Shown here: positions 19,088-30,479 of the stretch, piece by piece
Layout: the number at the start of each line of letters is the position of its first letter
Position numbering within the stretch: the first letter of the stretch is position 1
Source: Takakia lepidozioides
Lineage: Eukaryota > Streptophyta > Takakiopsida > Takakiales > Takakiaceae
NCBI GenBank assembly: GCA_030704615.1
Contig: CM060732.1
Location: forward strand, 15,686,001-15,750,000
Direction of reading: 5' to 3'
DNA: 64,000 nucleotides
The notes under the pieces: model-generated
The model's input: the letters and a program-made list of their open reading frames with translations, nothing else
What the model was told of the DNA's origin: nothing
Databases searched by the model: none
Position numbers and translations under genes: made by a program

Positions 19088-20300
19088 GGAGCGGCCTCCA
19101 CGTGGATGCCAGAATCCATCCCCCGGATGGAAAAATGGCGCCGAATTTCCATCCGAGGCGGCTCGGATGAAGTCGTTTCGGGGGGAGAGGCCTCCGCGTG
19201 GCTGCCAGAGTTCATCCCCCGGATGGAAAAATGGCGCCGAATTTCCATCCGAGGGGGCTCGGATGAAGTCGTCTCGGGGCCCAAGAGGCCTCTACGTGGC
19301 TGCCAGAGTTCATCCCCCGGATGGAAAAACGGCGCCGAATTTCCATCCGAGGGGGCTCGGATGAAGTCTTCTTGGGGGGAGTTCCACGTGGCTGCCAGAG
19401 TTCATCCCCCCCATGGGAAAACGGTGCCGAATTTCCATCCGAGGGGGCTCGGATGAAGTCGTCTCGGGGGGAGAGGCCTCGACGTGGATGCCAGATTCCA
19501 TCCCCAGGATGGAAAAATGGCGCCGAATTTCCATCCGAGGGGACTCGGATGGAGCCGTCCTGAACCATTTTCAGTCGTTACTTCGCTTTTTCTGCGTATT
19601 TTTGGGTAATTTGGCCTTGAACATACATTTTTCTCCCTCCGGGCCCCTTTTCGTGGACGTTATCGCTATAAATTTTATCCGTTGGATGGAAATTTGGCGC
19701 CGTTTTTCCATCCAGGGGCTTCTGGATGATGACGTCTCGGGCGGAGGGAGGGCCACGTGGCGCTCCGACTTCATCCACTGGATGGAAATTCGGCGCCGTT
19801 TTTCCATCCAGGGGCTTGTGGATGAGGACGTCTCGGGGGGAGGGAGGAGCAGGTGGCGCTCGGACTTCATCCGCTGGATGGAAATTCGGCGCCGGTTTTC
19901 CATGCTGGGGCTTGTGGATGAGGACGTCTCGGGGGGAGGGAGGGCCAGGTGGCGCTCCGACTTCATCCGTTGGATGAAAATTTGGCGCCGTTTTTCCATC
20001 CAGGGGCTTGTGAATGATGCCATCTCAGGCAGAGGGAGGGCCACGTGGCGCTCCGACTCCATCCGAAATTCGGCGCCGTTTTTCCATCCAGTGGCTTGTG
20101 GATGAGAGCGTCTGGGGGGGAGGGAGAAGCAGGTGGCGCTCTGACTTCATCCGCTGGATGGAAATTTGGCGCCGTTTTTCCATCGAGGGGCGTGTACTGG
20201 ATGATGACGTCTCGGGCGGAGGGAGGGCCACGTGGCGCTCCCACTTCATCCGGTGGATGAAAATTCGGCGCCGTTTTTTCCATCCAGCAGGCTGTCGATG
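19088..20300. repeat. GGCGCC-cored palindrome array 1 (about 103-bp period)
   Basis: About 12 units, most centred on GGATGGAAAWWYGGCGCC followed by its mirror (GAATTTCCATCC or GTTTTTCCATCC). Each is followed by a second inverted repeat, CATCCGAG-GGGG-CTCGGATG or a variant. Two sub-families occur: 19,110-19,560 (CCGAATTTCC half) and 19,680-20,290 (CCGTTTTTCC half). It lies immediately 5' of copy B. Confidence 0.88.
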
Positions 20301-20479
20301 AAGTCTCGGGGGGAGGGAAGGCCAGTTGGCACTAGGGGGCGAGCTCCATACCTATGACATTGAAGGGCGCCGGCCCGCATTCATTGTCCACCGCCGTCGG
20401 TTTTGAACTGGACGTTCCACACGGATTCCGCGTTTGCTTCCCGGATTCGCCTGGAACCCCTAATGTGACGGGTGGATGA

Positions 20480-21562
20480 AGTTCCATTTGAGGTGTGCCA
20501 CCATGCATTCTGCGGGAGATTTTTCTGTTACTCGGACTTATGCCGCGTGGAGAAGGGCGTGGCTCTCCTGAGAGAAAACCCACATCCAAACCGCGGTGCA
20601 AACTCAAACCTTTGTACTACGGGCCGCGTCCAACGTCTCGCATGGCCAAACTGAAGCTCCAGCAGGAGATCCCCTTGTCTTGCTCATAGCCCGCGCCAAC
20701 TGAAGCCGAGCACTCTCAGACGAGCCCCTGCTTCTTCCGCTCTGTGTAGCATGTGTCGTCGTCTTCTTCGCTTTGTTTTGTTTGTTTTGGCATCCTTCTG
20801 CATGTGCTTATGCATGTGATTGTTAGCCATTACTTGCTTTTGCTTTCATGGTTGTTTCATGCCTCTCACGACTGTGGCTCGTTTGTTGTCTCCATTTTAT
20901 TTCGATGGTGGCGCTCATGTTGGGGATGATAGAGTGAAGACGAGCGCGACACGGTGGTGGTATCATTGACAGCTCCAACTACTCAAGCAGTCACTCCAAA
21001 AGCGGCTACTCATCGAGCGCAGTCGGACAGTCATCGGCTTATCCGCCTCCTTGATCGGCAACTGGTGATATCCGGATCGTAAATCCAACATGCTAAAGAC
21101 CTTGCGGACTCGGTGCTTGGCATTTTTGGGTCGCCAAAGTGGGGGCGGGAGGGCTCACAGAAACTTGCTCCTTTTGCTGGTGGACGGGAGGCCCTGGAGC
21201 GGGAGTACGCCCGAATAGGCATTCGGGAGGTTGGTGCAGCCGGCATGGCAGGGGCAGGGCGTTGGAAACAGCTAGCAGATTTGCCCATCGAGGAAGCTGA
21301 TGCACATGCAAGAGGGCCCGCCCACGCAAAGAAGAAGAAGAAAGCCAAGCACATGCAATCCTTGGCGAGAGAGCCATCACAGGTTGTGGAGGGGGGAGTG
21401 AACAGAACACCCACCAAGGCGCGTGAGGGTGTGAGTTCCCCGGCGGTGATCAAATCCTCCATGGGTCAAGGACAATGTGGTGAGGGCACCTTCTTCTTTG
21501 ACCTGTTTCAGCCTAGACTTGGCCCTGAGATGCATGTTGAATTCTGCATGGGTGATAAGTAG
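20480..21562 (+). pseudogene. Methyltransferase-fold gene family, copy B (5' part only)
   Basis: The segment 20,537-20,690 matches 41,050-41,220 upstream of copy C (GLMPR, GSPER, RMAKLKLQQEIP), but the frame here ends at a stop (SCS-stop) where the copy C region reads on. A later block, 21,113-21,440, matches 41,781-42,060 (FGSPKWGREG, GGREALEREYARIGI, then a poly-Lys KKKKKAKHMQS). The part of the gene encoding the methyltransferase fold is absent, and the family homology ends before the chromovirus at 21,975. No complete product is possible. Confidence 0.65.
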
Positions 21563-21909
21563 GGTTGGGGTGTTTGCTGGAACAATAGGCTGTCATTGTC
21601 AGTTGCTAGCCGCAAGTGCATGATTTGTGCAGAGCTTGGATAGTTGAGGGAGAAGGGGTAGAGTCTGGGTCCAGATTCATCCAAGAGGGCAGGACTTCAA
21701 GCTCATTACCTATAATCCCTGTGGATCAATAACTGCAAGAAACCTGCATGGGTAGATGGTCAACTGGAAGCTGCAGCAGCAGCGGCACAATTGATAAAAT
21801 CAAGCACTGCTAATGAAGACACCTTCTTCAACACATTTCACCCTATTTTCCCCTCTTATCAGACGCGGCCCTAAATTTACTTGTTGAATTCTGCAAGTTA
21901 GCTCGTTCG
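21563..21909. other. Unassigned spacer between copy B and the chromovirus
   Basis: No gene is recognised. Part of it (about 21,821-21,895) loosely repeats 21,485-21,555 (CACCTTCTTC...TTTCA..CCTA, TGTTGAATTCTGCA), suggesting a local duplication. Confidence 0.35.
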
Positions 21910-21911
21910 TG

Positions 21912-21974
21912 ATGTGAGCTTGCATGAGTTTTATAAAGATCCTTCACGATGGTGGGACAACCGCAATTGCAAGG
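21912..21974 (+). pseudogene. Possible OSB-like (organellar ssDNA-binding) exon scrap
   Basis: One frame reads LHEFYKDPSRWWDNRNCK, resembling the start of the PDF motif of plant organellar single-strand DNA-binding proteins (DPSxWWDNR). The chromovirus inserted at its end (TSD CAAGG). The continuation after 28,443 in the same frame (VWFFLMYDVKKFVHPEGW) does not look like a PDF motif, so the assignment is weak. Confidence 0.3.
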
Positions 21975-22701
21975 TGTCGCGCACCTCACTTCGGTAAGCT
22001 CCCCCTCAAGTCATAGTTACTTGCTTTGATGCGCGCGCCTGACTCCCAACCTGGCCGCCGGGCCAACTTGGAGCTTCAGCTGCTCACCGGGGCATAACGG
22101 TCCCCCTTTGTTCTCCCAAAGAACCCTCCACCGATTTGGAACCAGCGGGAATTCCCTTTGGTAGTTGGCAGTCCGGAACAGCTCCCCACTCTTTGGTCGC
22201 TTTCCGGCTCGCTCGCTTATTCACTAGTTTTTGGTCACCAACGGGCTTGCACCGTTCTCGGGGTTACTACTCCCTATATATACTTCTGTAGCTGTCCGCG
22301 GGGGTTTCACAACCAGCCATGCCATTTTATGGCGAACCACCACGAAAACCCTCGACTCCCGGTGATGAGTCGCGGTGAGTCTTGGCCCACTCACCACGGC
22401 CCCTATGGACCGTGATGAGTCCCAAGACTCCCCACGACTCCCACCACGAGGTTTCCGCCCCCATGGTGAGTCCTATGCCACCCCCACTAAGTCCCGCTAA
22501 GCTACCACCACCCCTTGTGGAGCCACCCCCACCGCAACCCGGTGTGCGGGGCTCCACCTAGTGAGCGCCTCCGCCTCCTTGAGTGCCTTGGGCACTCAAG
22601 GGTGCTTCAGCTCCCCATACCTATCACTGCCGCTGCCCCCACCATAGGGGCAGCCCCTCATGTGTCCCGACCCCCTGCCCTCAAGGCAAAGGGCCGCGAC
22701 A
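21975..22701 (-). repeat. Chromovirus LTR, outer full copy (3' side)
   Basis: 727 bp, closely matching 27,723-28,438 from TGTCGCGCACCTCAC to GGGCCGCGACA. It abuts a second, partial LTR on its inner side. Confidence 0.92.
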
Positions 22702-23180
22702 CATAGTTACTCACTTTGATGTGCGCGCCTAACTCCCAAACTGGCCGCCCGGGCCAACTCGGAGCTTTGGCTGCTCACAGGGACATAACGGTCCCCCTTT
22801 GCTCCTCCACAAGACCCTCTCTCACTTTGGGACTAGTGGAAATTCCCTTTGGTTGTTGGCAGTCCGGAACAGCTCCCCACACCTTGGTCGCTTTCCGGCT
22901 CGCACGCTTACTCACTAGTTTTTAGTCACCAACGGGCTTGCACCGTTCTCGGGGTTACTACTCCCTATATATACTTCTGTGACTGTCCGCGGGGGTTTAA
23001 CAAACAACCCAGTCATTTTATGGAGAATCGCCACGAAGACCCTCCATTCCCGGTGATGAGTCGCGGTGAGTCTTGGCCCACCCACCACGGCCCCATTGGA
23101 CCGTGATGAGTCCCAGGACTCCCCATGACTCCCACCACAAGGTCTCCGCCCCATGGTGAGTCTTATGCCACCCCCACTAA
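22702..23180 (-). repeat. Second, truncated LTR copy adjoining the full 3' LTR
   Basis: The stretch begins abruptly at CATAGTTACTCACTTTGATG, internal LTR sequence that lies about 40 bp inside the full copy. It runs to GCCACCCCCACTAA, lacking the last 230 or so bp (plus orientation). The chromodomain end of pol follows directly. The LTR is thus duplicated head to tail on one side of the element. Confidence 0.88.
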
Positions 23181-24235
23181 CCCCACAATCTAAGGTTGAT
23201 GTCCCCATCAACGCTTCTTTTGCTTTTGAGGTCGCCCTTCGAAAACTGCAACCGCCTCGGATGCGTTTCCCATTTCTGAGGCACGCACCCAAGTTGCCTC
23301 CACTTGATGATAGCCCTCCATTTCACGAGATACTCGATTTCTCGATTCTTGAACCTCCTCGACTTAAGCATTGCCTCCACCTCGTACTCAGGTTCATTTT
23401 CATAATCCAACAGCACAGGTGGCGGACGCAACACTTGATGCCGATCCGGACGCGCTTCATTTTTTAAGTAAGGCTTCAAAAGGGAGACGTGGAATACCGG
23501 ATGCACCTTGCTGTTTGCCGGCAACTCCAATTCATACACATCCTCATTCATAACCTTCCGGATGCGAAAGGGCCCCGCATAGGTACGAACTTCGGACTCA
23601 CTTCCGGAGGTAGTCGAAAATTCTTGATGTTCAACCAGACCTCCGTGCCTGCCTCAAACTTAACTTCCCTCCGCTTCCGATTCGCCTGCCGTTCATACCG
23701 TTTCCTAGCTTTGGCAATGTTGTACTTTGCGAGCTCCAACAAACGCTCGCGTTCTTCCAGCACCGCTGCTGCTGCCAGTTCCTCAACGTCCTGGGCGGCC
23801 CAACTAGTCGGCACCAGAGGTGCTTTTCCATAGACCAATATGAAAGGGGAAACTCCCGTTGCGGAGTGTTTTGTGTTATTATAACATAACTCTGCCGCAT
23901 CCAAGTGCTCCACCCAGTCTGATTGGTCTGCCGACACATAATTCCGCAAGATCTGCTTCACCACGGAATTCACTCTTTCCGTTTGGCCGTCCGTCGTAGA
24001 TCGGAAGGCGGTGCTCATCTTGAGCCTCGTCCCCATTTTCTTCCAAAGTGCCCTCCAAAATTTACTTGTAAACTTTGGATCGCGGTCTGAGACAATATCC
24101 TTTGGAAGTCCATGATGCTTGAAGACGTGGGTGAAGTAAAGTCGCCCCGTCTCCTACGCCGTTGCCGTCTCCTTGGTGGGAATGAAATGGCCCATTTTAC
24201 TGAACCTATCCACCACCACCATGAATGCATCGAAT
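23177..24235 (-). pseudogene. Chromovirus integrase C-terminal part and chromodomain
   Basis: Minus-strand pieces: 24,230-24,037 (DRFSKMGHFIPT and SDRDPKF in shifting frames), 24,036-23,548 (DGQTERVNSVVKQILR with the third catalytic acid, then the spacer) and 23,551-23,177 (PAFHVSLLKPY-type motif, then YEVEAMLKSRR and EYLVKWR of a chromodomain). Chromodomains direct integration to particular chromatin. A stop and frameshifts near 24,160-24,235 separate this part from the RT part. Confidence 0.88.
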
Positions 24236-25851
24236 CATTTTGACAGCGGCATAGCAGTCATGGAATCCATCGAGACACTTTCCCAAGACCCCTCTGGAAT
24301 CGGCAAGGGTTGTAACAGCCCCGCTTGTTTTTTGTACTCGCTTTGGTTCTGTTGGCATGTGGTGCATGTCTTGACATACTCCTCGGCCTCCTCCCTCAGT
24401 TTGGGCCAGAGATACTCTTTCTTCAAGAGTGTCGTGGTGCGCTTGGCTCCGCCGTGGCCCGCAAGTGGGCCATCGTGGCATTCTCTCAAGAGACTATCTC
24501 TGATCCCTCCCTTTGGCACGTAGAGACGCTTTTGCTTGTACCGAAGCAGTCCATTGTGCAAGTGGAACTGCGATTTCATCCCCAACCTCAAGTCCCTCAT
24601 CACGGACTTTGCCATCTCATCCTTCCGGTAAGCCTTCCGGATCTTCCTTTGGAGCGCCGTCTCGCCCCTGCACACTAACATGAGCTGCTGCTTTCTACTT
24701 AAAGCATCGGCCACCACATTGTCCCGTTCCGGTTTGTATTGGATATCCACGTCGAACACTGCCAAAGTGTCTTGCCACCTAAGTTGTTTTGGGGACAACT
24801 TAGGCCGTGTGGCAAAATACTTCACCGTGACATTGTCCGTGAACACCTTCACCGGGTTGGAACCAACATAGTGGCGCCAAAGCTCAAGGCAATGCACCAC
24901 CGTCTTCATTTCTTTCTCGTGCGTAGGCCACCGTCGCTCCACTTTATTCAGTTTCTTATTTTCGTAAGCCACTGGACGTCCGTCCTGCATGAGTACGCCC
25001 CCAATTGCGAAGTCCGACGCATCTGTATGAATATCAAATGGACGGTCGAACTCCGGGATTTTTAGGACTGGAGCTTCCGCCATCCGCTGCTTTAACTTGG
25101 CAAAAGCTTGGCCACAAAAGGTGTTCCATACCCATATCTTGGACTTACACAGAAGGTCCGACAGCGGCCCCGTGATCTTGGCGATCACCTTTCTGTCATC
25201 CATTTTGATCCCATCCTGTGTAATCACATGCCCTAGGAACTCCACTTTTGTGACCCTGAATTCGCACTTTGAAGCTATGGCATACAACTTCCCTTCCCGC
25301 AATTTCTGGAACACCCTTTTGAGGTGCTCCATGTGCTCTTCCTTGGTTTTCGAGTACACCAAGATGTCGTCGATGTACACGATCACAAAGTCATCCAACC
25401 ACTCCTGGAAAAGGTTGTTCATTAGCATGCTAAATGTCGCGGGTGCATTGGTGAGCCCAAAAGGCATCACCAAGAACTCATATGAACCATATCTTGTCAT
25501 GCACGCAGTCTTCTCCTCATCTCCTTCCGCCACTCGGATTTGATGGTAACCCGAGCGCAAATTGATCTGGCTGAAATACTTTGCTCCTGCCAACCGATCG
25601 AAAAGGTTGTCGATCATTGCCAAAGGGTACCGGTTTTTGATACTCACCTTATTCAGAGCCCTGTAATTGACACACATCCGCAACGTCCCATCCTTCTTCT
25701 CTGCGAATAGCACCGGGGCTCTATAAGGTGACTTACTTGGCCGGATGTACCCCTTTGACATTAGATCCTTGAGCTGGGCTTTCAGCTCGACCAACTCTCT
25801 GTGGCTCAACTGGTAGGGCGTCTTGGCAGGCGGCTCCGATCCCGGTATCAC
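24235..25851 (-). pseudogene. Chromovirus reverse transcriptase, RNase H and integrase zinc finger
   Basis: A 538-residue open piece. RT motifs: [17 protein letters not shown], the motif A region [27 protein letters not shown], and motif [11 protein letters not shown]. In motif A the usual catalytic Asp (IDL) is Asn (INL), so the polymerase should be inactive even where the frame is open. RNase H follows ([25 protein letters not shown]), then the HHCC integrase finger ([10 protein letters not shown] ... [13 protein letters not shown]). Confidence 0.93.
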
Positions 25852-25875
25852 CTCTATCTTGTGGTCAACTCCTCT

Positions 25876-27721
25876 TCACGGTGGCAAGCCACTTGGTAAA
25901 TCCTCCGGCATCACATCCTGGTATTTCTCCAAGATCCCCTTGATCCAATCTGGGTTCAGCTCCCTATCGACTTCTCCTTCCACTTGTCTTACGTAAAGCA
26001 AAAACTGGGGCTCGTGTGGCTCCTCCATGGCCCACTCATTTGCTGACAACAGGTTTATCTGCCCTCCCACTTGGTTGGGCATTTCCGATACCTGTAAAAC
26101 TTTGCCGCCATTCCCACACGGTAGCATGATTATTCTCTTGCGGCCATCTATGACCAGCTCCGGATTTGCTCAAAAATGTCATCCCCAAAATGAGATCCAC
26201 TCCATCAATCTCGCAAATGGTGAAGTTCTCACATCCCTCCCAACCCCCGAGCTGAAGAGGGACATTGAACGCCAACCTCGTCGCCAGTTGTGGTTCTCCT
26301 TTGGCAGAACGCACTTCAATAGAGGCCCCCACATCACTTGTCGGGAGCCCTAGCTTCCGTGCCGTTGCCGGTGTCATGAAGGAGTGCGACGCTCCTGTGT
26401 CCACCAACAACGACACGTTAGTTCCTGAAATTATCCCACTCACGAACATTAATTGTCTCCCTTTACGCAAGGGGCTAGTCTCCTGATACAACTCACAAGA
26501 GTAGTTGCCTATCTTGCAAGTCTTGGCAACCACCGCTTCCACCAAGCGGCTGATGGAATCTTCGGACAGCTCCGTGGTCGCCCGAGTCACGTGCAACTGT
26601 TGGGGTTTTGCGCACTTCTTGGCCATGTGCCCGGGCTCCCCGCAATTAAAGCACACTCCATCAAAGGTCACCTTCTGTCTGCCATAAGCCGCCGCACCTG
26701 ATTTTCCTTTCGGGGCACCGAGTGCCGCTTTGACGTGTGAAGGCCCTCCCTTCGATTTCCATGTGCCATTGTCGCCGCGTGGCCTATCCCACTTCTTTTC
26801 CGGTCGGAAGGGGTCACCCTCCCACCGGATCTTCTTATGGTTCAGCTCCGTACGGCCCTATTTTTTGCCCCTAGGGACATTCGAGAAACATTCAGCCCTT
26901 TCAATTGCCTCGTTCAGAGTCTTAGGTGGCTTCTCCTCCAACTTCCGCCTGGCCCATAGGGCCAATCCCGCCACAAAGTTGAAGACCATTTATGGTTCTG
27001 CCATATCCGTGACTTTGAGCGACAGCACATTGAAAGCCTGAACATATCCCCGAATGTCATCCGTTTGCTTCAAATTCCTCATTTTGTCCCGAGCGAGCCA
27101 GGACGCGTTGAGGGGCACAAACTGTCTTTTCATAAGTTCCTTGAACCCACTCCAGCTCAAGGTTTCTGGGTTTGGACCTTGGTCATGAAGGCGTTTCTAC
27201 CACCATTGTTGAGCATAGCCCCTCAAATAGGTGGGAGCCACTTCCACCTGATCCTCGTCACTCAATTTGGCCGCCCGGAAGTACTGCTCTAGCTCCAAGA
27301 GCCAGGTGTGCCTTCCGATTTCGGACACCCTCGAAGGTGTCGGGTTCCTTAGGCTTCACCTTAAACTTTGCCTTAGTGGAAGTGGCATTAGCCGCCTTCA
27401 ACACATCTTTCAACGTCCCGCCAAACTGCGCAACAACCCTTCCTAAAATGCTGCTGGCATGGGAGGCATCTGTTGGTCTGGCGGAGCCTCTGGGGAGTCC
27501 TCGGGCTCCGACTCCCAAAATTCCTCCCGTTCTTGAGCGGCCTCGCTTTCAGAAGCATGAATCGCCTCTTCCAATTGCCGCTTCGGTGACACATTGCCCT
27601 CACCGGGCTCACCAGGATCATCATCTTTCGGGCCGTTCCGCTTTCGCTTCGTCTTGCCCGACCCCATGATAAGGCCGATCTCAAGGACGATCACGTACTG
27701 AACTCTAAGCTCTGATACCAA
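25876..27721 (-). pseudogene. Chromovirus gag, CCHC knuckle and protease, broken
   Basis: Pieces in several frames: 27,721-27,443 (start MGSGKTKRKRNGPKDDDPGE is inside, acidic and proline-rich), 27,300-26,750 (AAKLSDEDQVEVAPTYLRGY, FNFVAGLALWARRKLEE, TLNEAIERAECF) and 26,671-26,036 (CFNCGEPGHMAKKC knuckle and LVDTGASHSFM protease site). Stops and shifts between pieces preclude a working polyprotein. Confidence 0.88.
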
Positions 27722-27722
27722 G

Positions 27723-28438
27723 TGTCGCGCACCTCACTTCGGTAAGCTCCCCTTCAAGTCATAGTTACTCACTTTGATGCGCGCGCCTAACTCCCAAACT
27801 GACCGCCCGGGCCAACTCGGAGCTTCGGCTGCTCACCGCTCCTCCACAAGACCCTCTCTCACTTTGGGACTAATGGAAATTCCCTTTGGTTGTTGGCAGT
27901 CCGGAACAGCTCCCCACACCTTGGTCATTTTCCGGCTTGCACGCTTACTCACTAGTTTTTGGTCACCAACGGGCTTGCACCGTTCTCGGGGTTACTACAC
28001 TATATATACACTATATATACTTCTGTGACTGTCCGCGGGGGTTTAACAAACAACCCAGTCATTTTATAGCGAACCACCACGAAGACCCTCCATTCCCGGT
28101 GATGAGTCGCGGTGAGTCTTGGCCCACCCACCACGGCCCCATTGGACCGTGATGAGTCCCAAGACTCCCCACGACTCCCACCACGAGGTTTCCGCCCCCA
28201 TGGTGAGTCATATGCCACCCCCACTAAGTCCCGCTAAGCTACCACCACCCCTTGTGGAGCCACCCCCACCGCAACCCGGTGTGCGGGGCTCCACCTAGTG
28301 AGCGCCTCCGCCTCCTTGAGTGCCTTGGGCACTCAAGGGTGCTTCAGCTCCCCATACCTATCACTGCTGCTGCCCCCACCATAGGGGCAGCCCCTCATGT
28401 GTCCCGACCCCCTGCCCTCAAGGCAAAGGGCCGCGACA
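27723..28438 (-). repeat. Chromovirus LTR (5' LTR in element sense)
   Basis: 716 bp, matching 21,975-22,701, with the tRNA-Met primer-binding site on its inner side (27,722 downwards). It contains an extra copy of a CACTATATATA block near 28,005, absent from the other LTR copies. Confidence 0.93.
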
Positions 28439-28975
28439 CAAGGTGTGGTTTTTCTTAATGTACGATGTGAAGAAGTTCGTCCATCCTGAGGGATGGAAGC
28501 TTTGGAGACATATGGGCAAATGATGGGGGAAGGGGTGAAGCCCGCCACATCATGTTTGTGTGCATTTGCAGTGCTTGTGCAAGCCTGGCAGCCTTGGAGA
28601 AGGGCAAAGAGGTGCATAGAGATATCATCAAAGCTGGAATTGTAGTACCAAATGTCAATCTGAACACTGCCCTGGCAGTTCTAGAAAAGGGGAAAGAGGT
28701 GCATGGTGACATCTTCAGAGCTAGAATTGTACCAGATGTCCCCCACACTCCCCAGGACCTACTCCCCCAATACCGCACCGAACCTACAATATCCATCCTC
28801 CAACAACTCAAAACCGCACGAGTTGTCACATGAAATGCCTCTCCCACCCCACTCTCCCCACACCAACCATCAATTACCTCCCATACCCCACTAAGCCAAG
28901 CTGGCCCCTCACATCCCCCTGCAACTCCCCCCAGCTCATTATCTACTCCCTCAACACCAACATCCCCACCGCACG

Positions 28976-29371
28976 ATGCCCAACTACGATAACCCAAATG
29001 CATATGTCATCGAAGCTATCCTCGGCATCAAAACCCAAACCTCGATAGACGCTTTTGGCGCCACATGTATAGACACTTACTATCTCTGCAAATGGGCAGG
29101 ATACCCTTCCGAAGATAACACCTGGCAAATTGAAGATGACCTCTTCGGCTCACATGATGACTGTGACCTTGCGCATAACCTCACTCTCCTTACCAACCGA
29201 ACCACAAACTCACTAACACAAACTTCCTCCAACACATACATCAACAACATGCCTCCCCCACCCAACCCAAGGATCATCGGTACGTCCACAACCCAATCCA
29301 GGCCCCTAACCTTCATATTGACATCACTGAATGCAATCCTGACAACGACATTGACCACGACACCCCCATGA
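28976..29371 (+). pseudogene. Chromodomain-containing frame at the LINE 5' part
   Basis: A 131-residue open piece begins near NAYVIEAILGI and continues YYLCKWAGYPSEDNTWQIED, a clear chromodomain (aromatic Y, W and W at the expected sites, ENTW-like DNTW). Downstream is Thr/Ser/Pro-rich. Chromodomains are common in Ty3 chromoviruses but not expected in LINEs. Both lie within the same 12-bp TSD, so they are parts of one insertion, or the LINE inserted with a captured piece. Confidence 0.7.
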
Positions 29372-29534
29372 TCTATATGGGATCGCGCTTCTCTAATATC
29401 TACACTAAATTCGGAGGGTTCTTAGGCCTAATCCCAAATAACCGTATGGAATGGCTCTGGAGACAATATTCCCACTCACCCAACCACCCAACATCTCTAC
29501 AACCCCCCAAACAAGACTTTGCCACTGAAATTGA

Positions 29535-29969
29535 TTGGCTAGTCCAAAGATATCTCAAAGACACCCCCCCCCCCCCCAAAAAAAAAAGCCACGCTCCCAG
29601 ACCCGGCTGTCACAAGCCTACACCCACTGTACCCTTCCCCCAGACATCCTCACACTACTCATCACCTCGTTCCAGCTCACACACTCATATTACTCCAACC
29701 CCCTCATATGCCCCATGGAACGAATCACATATGCCAGCCCCCACCATAGAGACTGCCTCTTCGGTGCCATAGGCACCGCCACCCAGCACACTTGGTCCGG
29801 CCGAGGCCTTGCTCACCCCCCACCCAAACCTGCGACATTCGAAGCCCTCCAATGGGCGCGCTTAGCTGCCAAGTCCTCCCCTGCTGCTCTCACCATACTT
29901 CTTCTCACACAACAAAAACTTCCAAATGACTCCCACCCCCTCCTATGTCTTCGCAATGCACTCATTTAA
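29535..29969 (+). pseudogene. LINE middle region, methyltransferase-like segment
   Basis: One frame reads ITYASPHHRDCLFGAIG, then WSGRGLAHPPPKPATFEALQ and WARLAAKSSPAALTILLL. The order (FGAIG, then a strand ending in HPPP, then helix and hydrophobic strand) recalls the NPPF region of class I methyltransferase folds such as PCIF1-like proteins, with H in place of N. This is a pattern-level resemblance only. A homopolymer run (C and A) at about 29,566-29,587 shifts the frame from the preceding piece. Confidence 0.35.
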
Positions 29970-30479
29970 TAGCAACCATTGACCCTAATCAACTTAAATA
30001 CTCACACACCCCCGCTCCCCAAATACCTTCAGTAGAAAGAACCATCTCTAACTCTTATCTTACTCATACAAAACCCCAGCTCAGCCCACATCTCTCCTCC
30101 TTTCCTTCAAGAGCTACACAAATTGCTTACCCACACATACAAAATGAAAGTGAACATCGCCCCTTCTCACCACCAGCCCACCCCGGAGTGCAATACCACC
30201 CCGCCTCCCTTACGACATAGAGATGCAAACATTGAAAACCCAGTGCGGAACACCCTCTGTGATCTCGTTTTGGGGCTATGAGCATCACCCAGGCCTGTCC
30301 GCAATCTACTTGCCACCCTTACGCGTGAGGCTAACATACAAGCCGCCGCATCAATCAGCCACACCAAAGTCCATATACAAAAATGGACACAATCCACTAT
30401 ACGTCACCAGAAACTCTCCAGTCACTTCTGGAACACCAAAATTACCACAGATGCTCAAATCCGTCAAACTCTCAAATTT

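Larger units (their letters stand above)
21970..28443 (-). mobile_element. Ty3 chromovirus, complete but decayed, TSD CAAGG
   Basis: The 5-bp repeat CAAGG flanks the element (21,970-21,974 and 28,439-28,443). LTRs start TGTCGCGC and end GCGACA as read on the plus strand. On the minus strand, directly after the right LTR, comes TGGTATCAGAGC, the classical primer-binding site for initiator tRNA-Met, which fixes the orientation. Order on the minus strand: gag, CCHC and protease, RT-RNase H, integrase, chromodomain. Coding frames carry several frameshifts and stops. Confidence 0.93.

Noticed and set aside
19022-20301. Several open frames reading GWKNGAEFPSEGARMKSS and similar
   Set aside because: They are all translations of the GGCGCC palindrome array in every frame; the same occurs at 38.9-40.9 kb.
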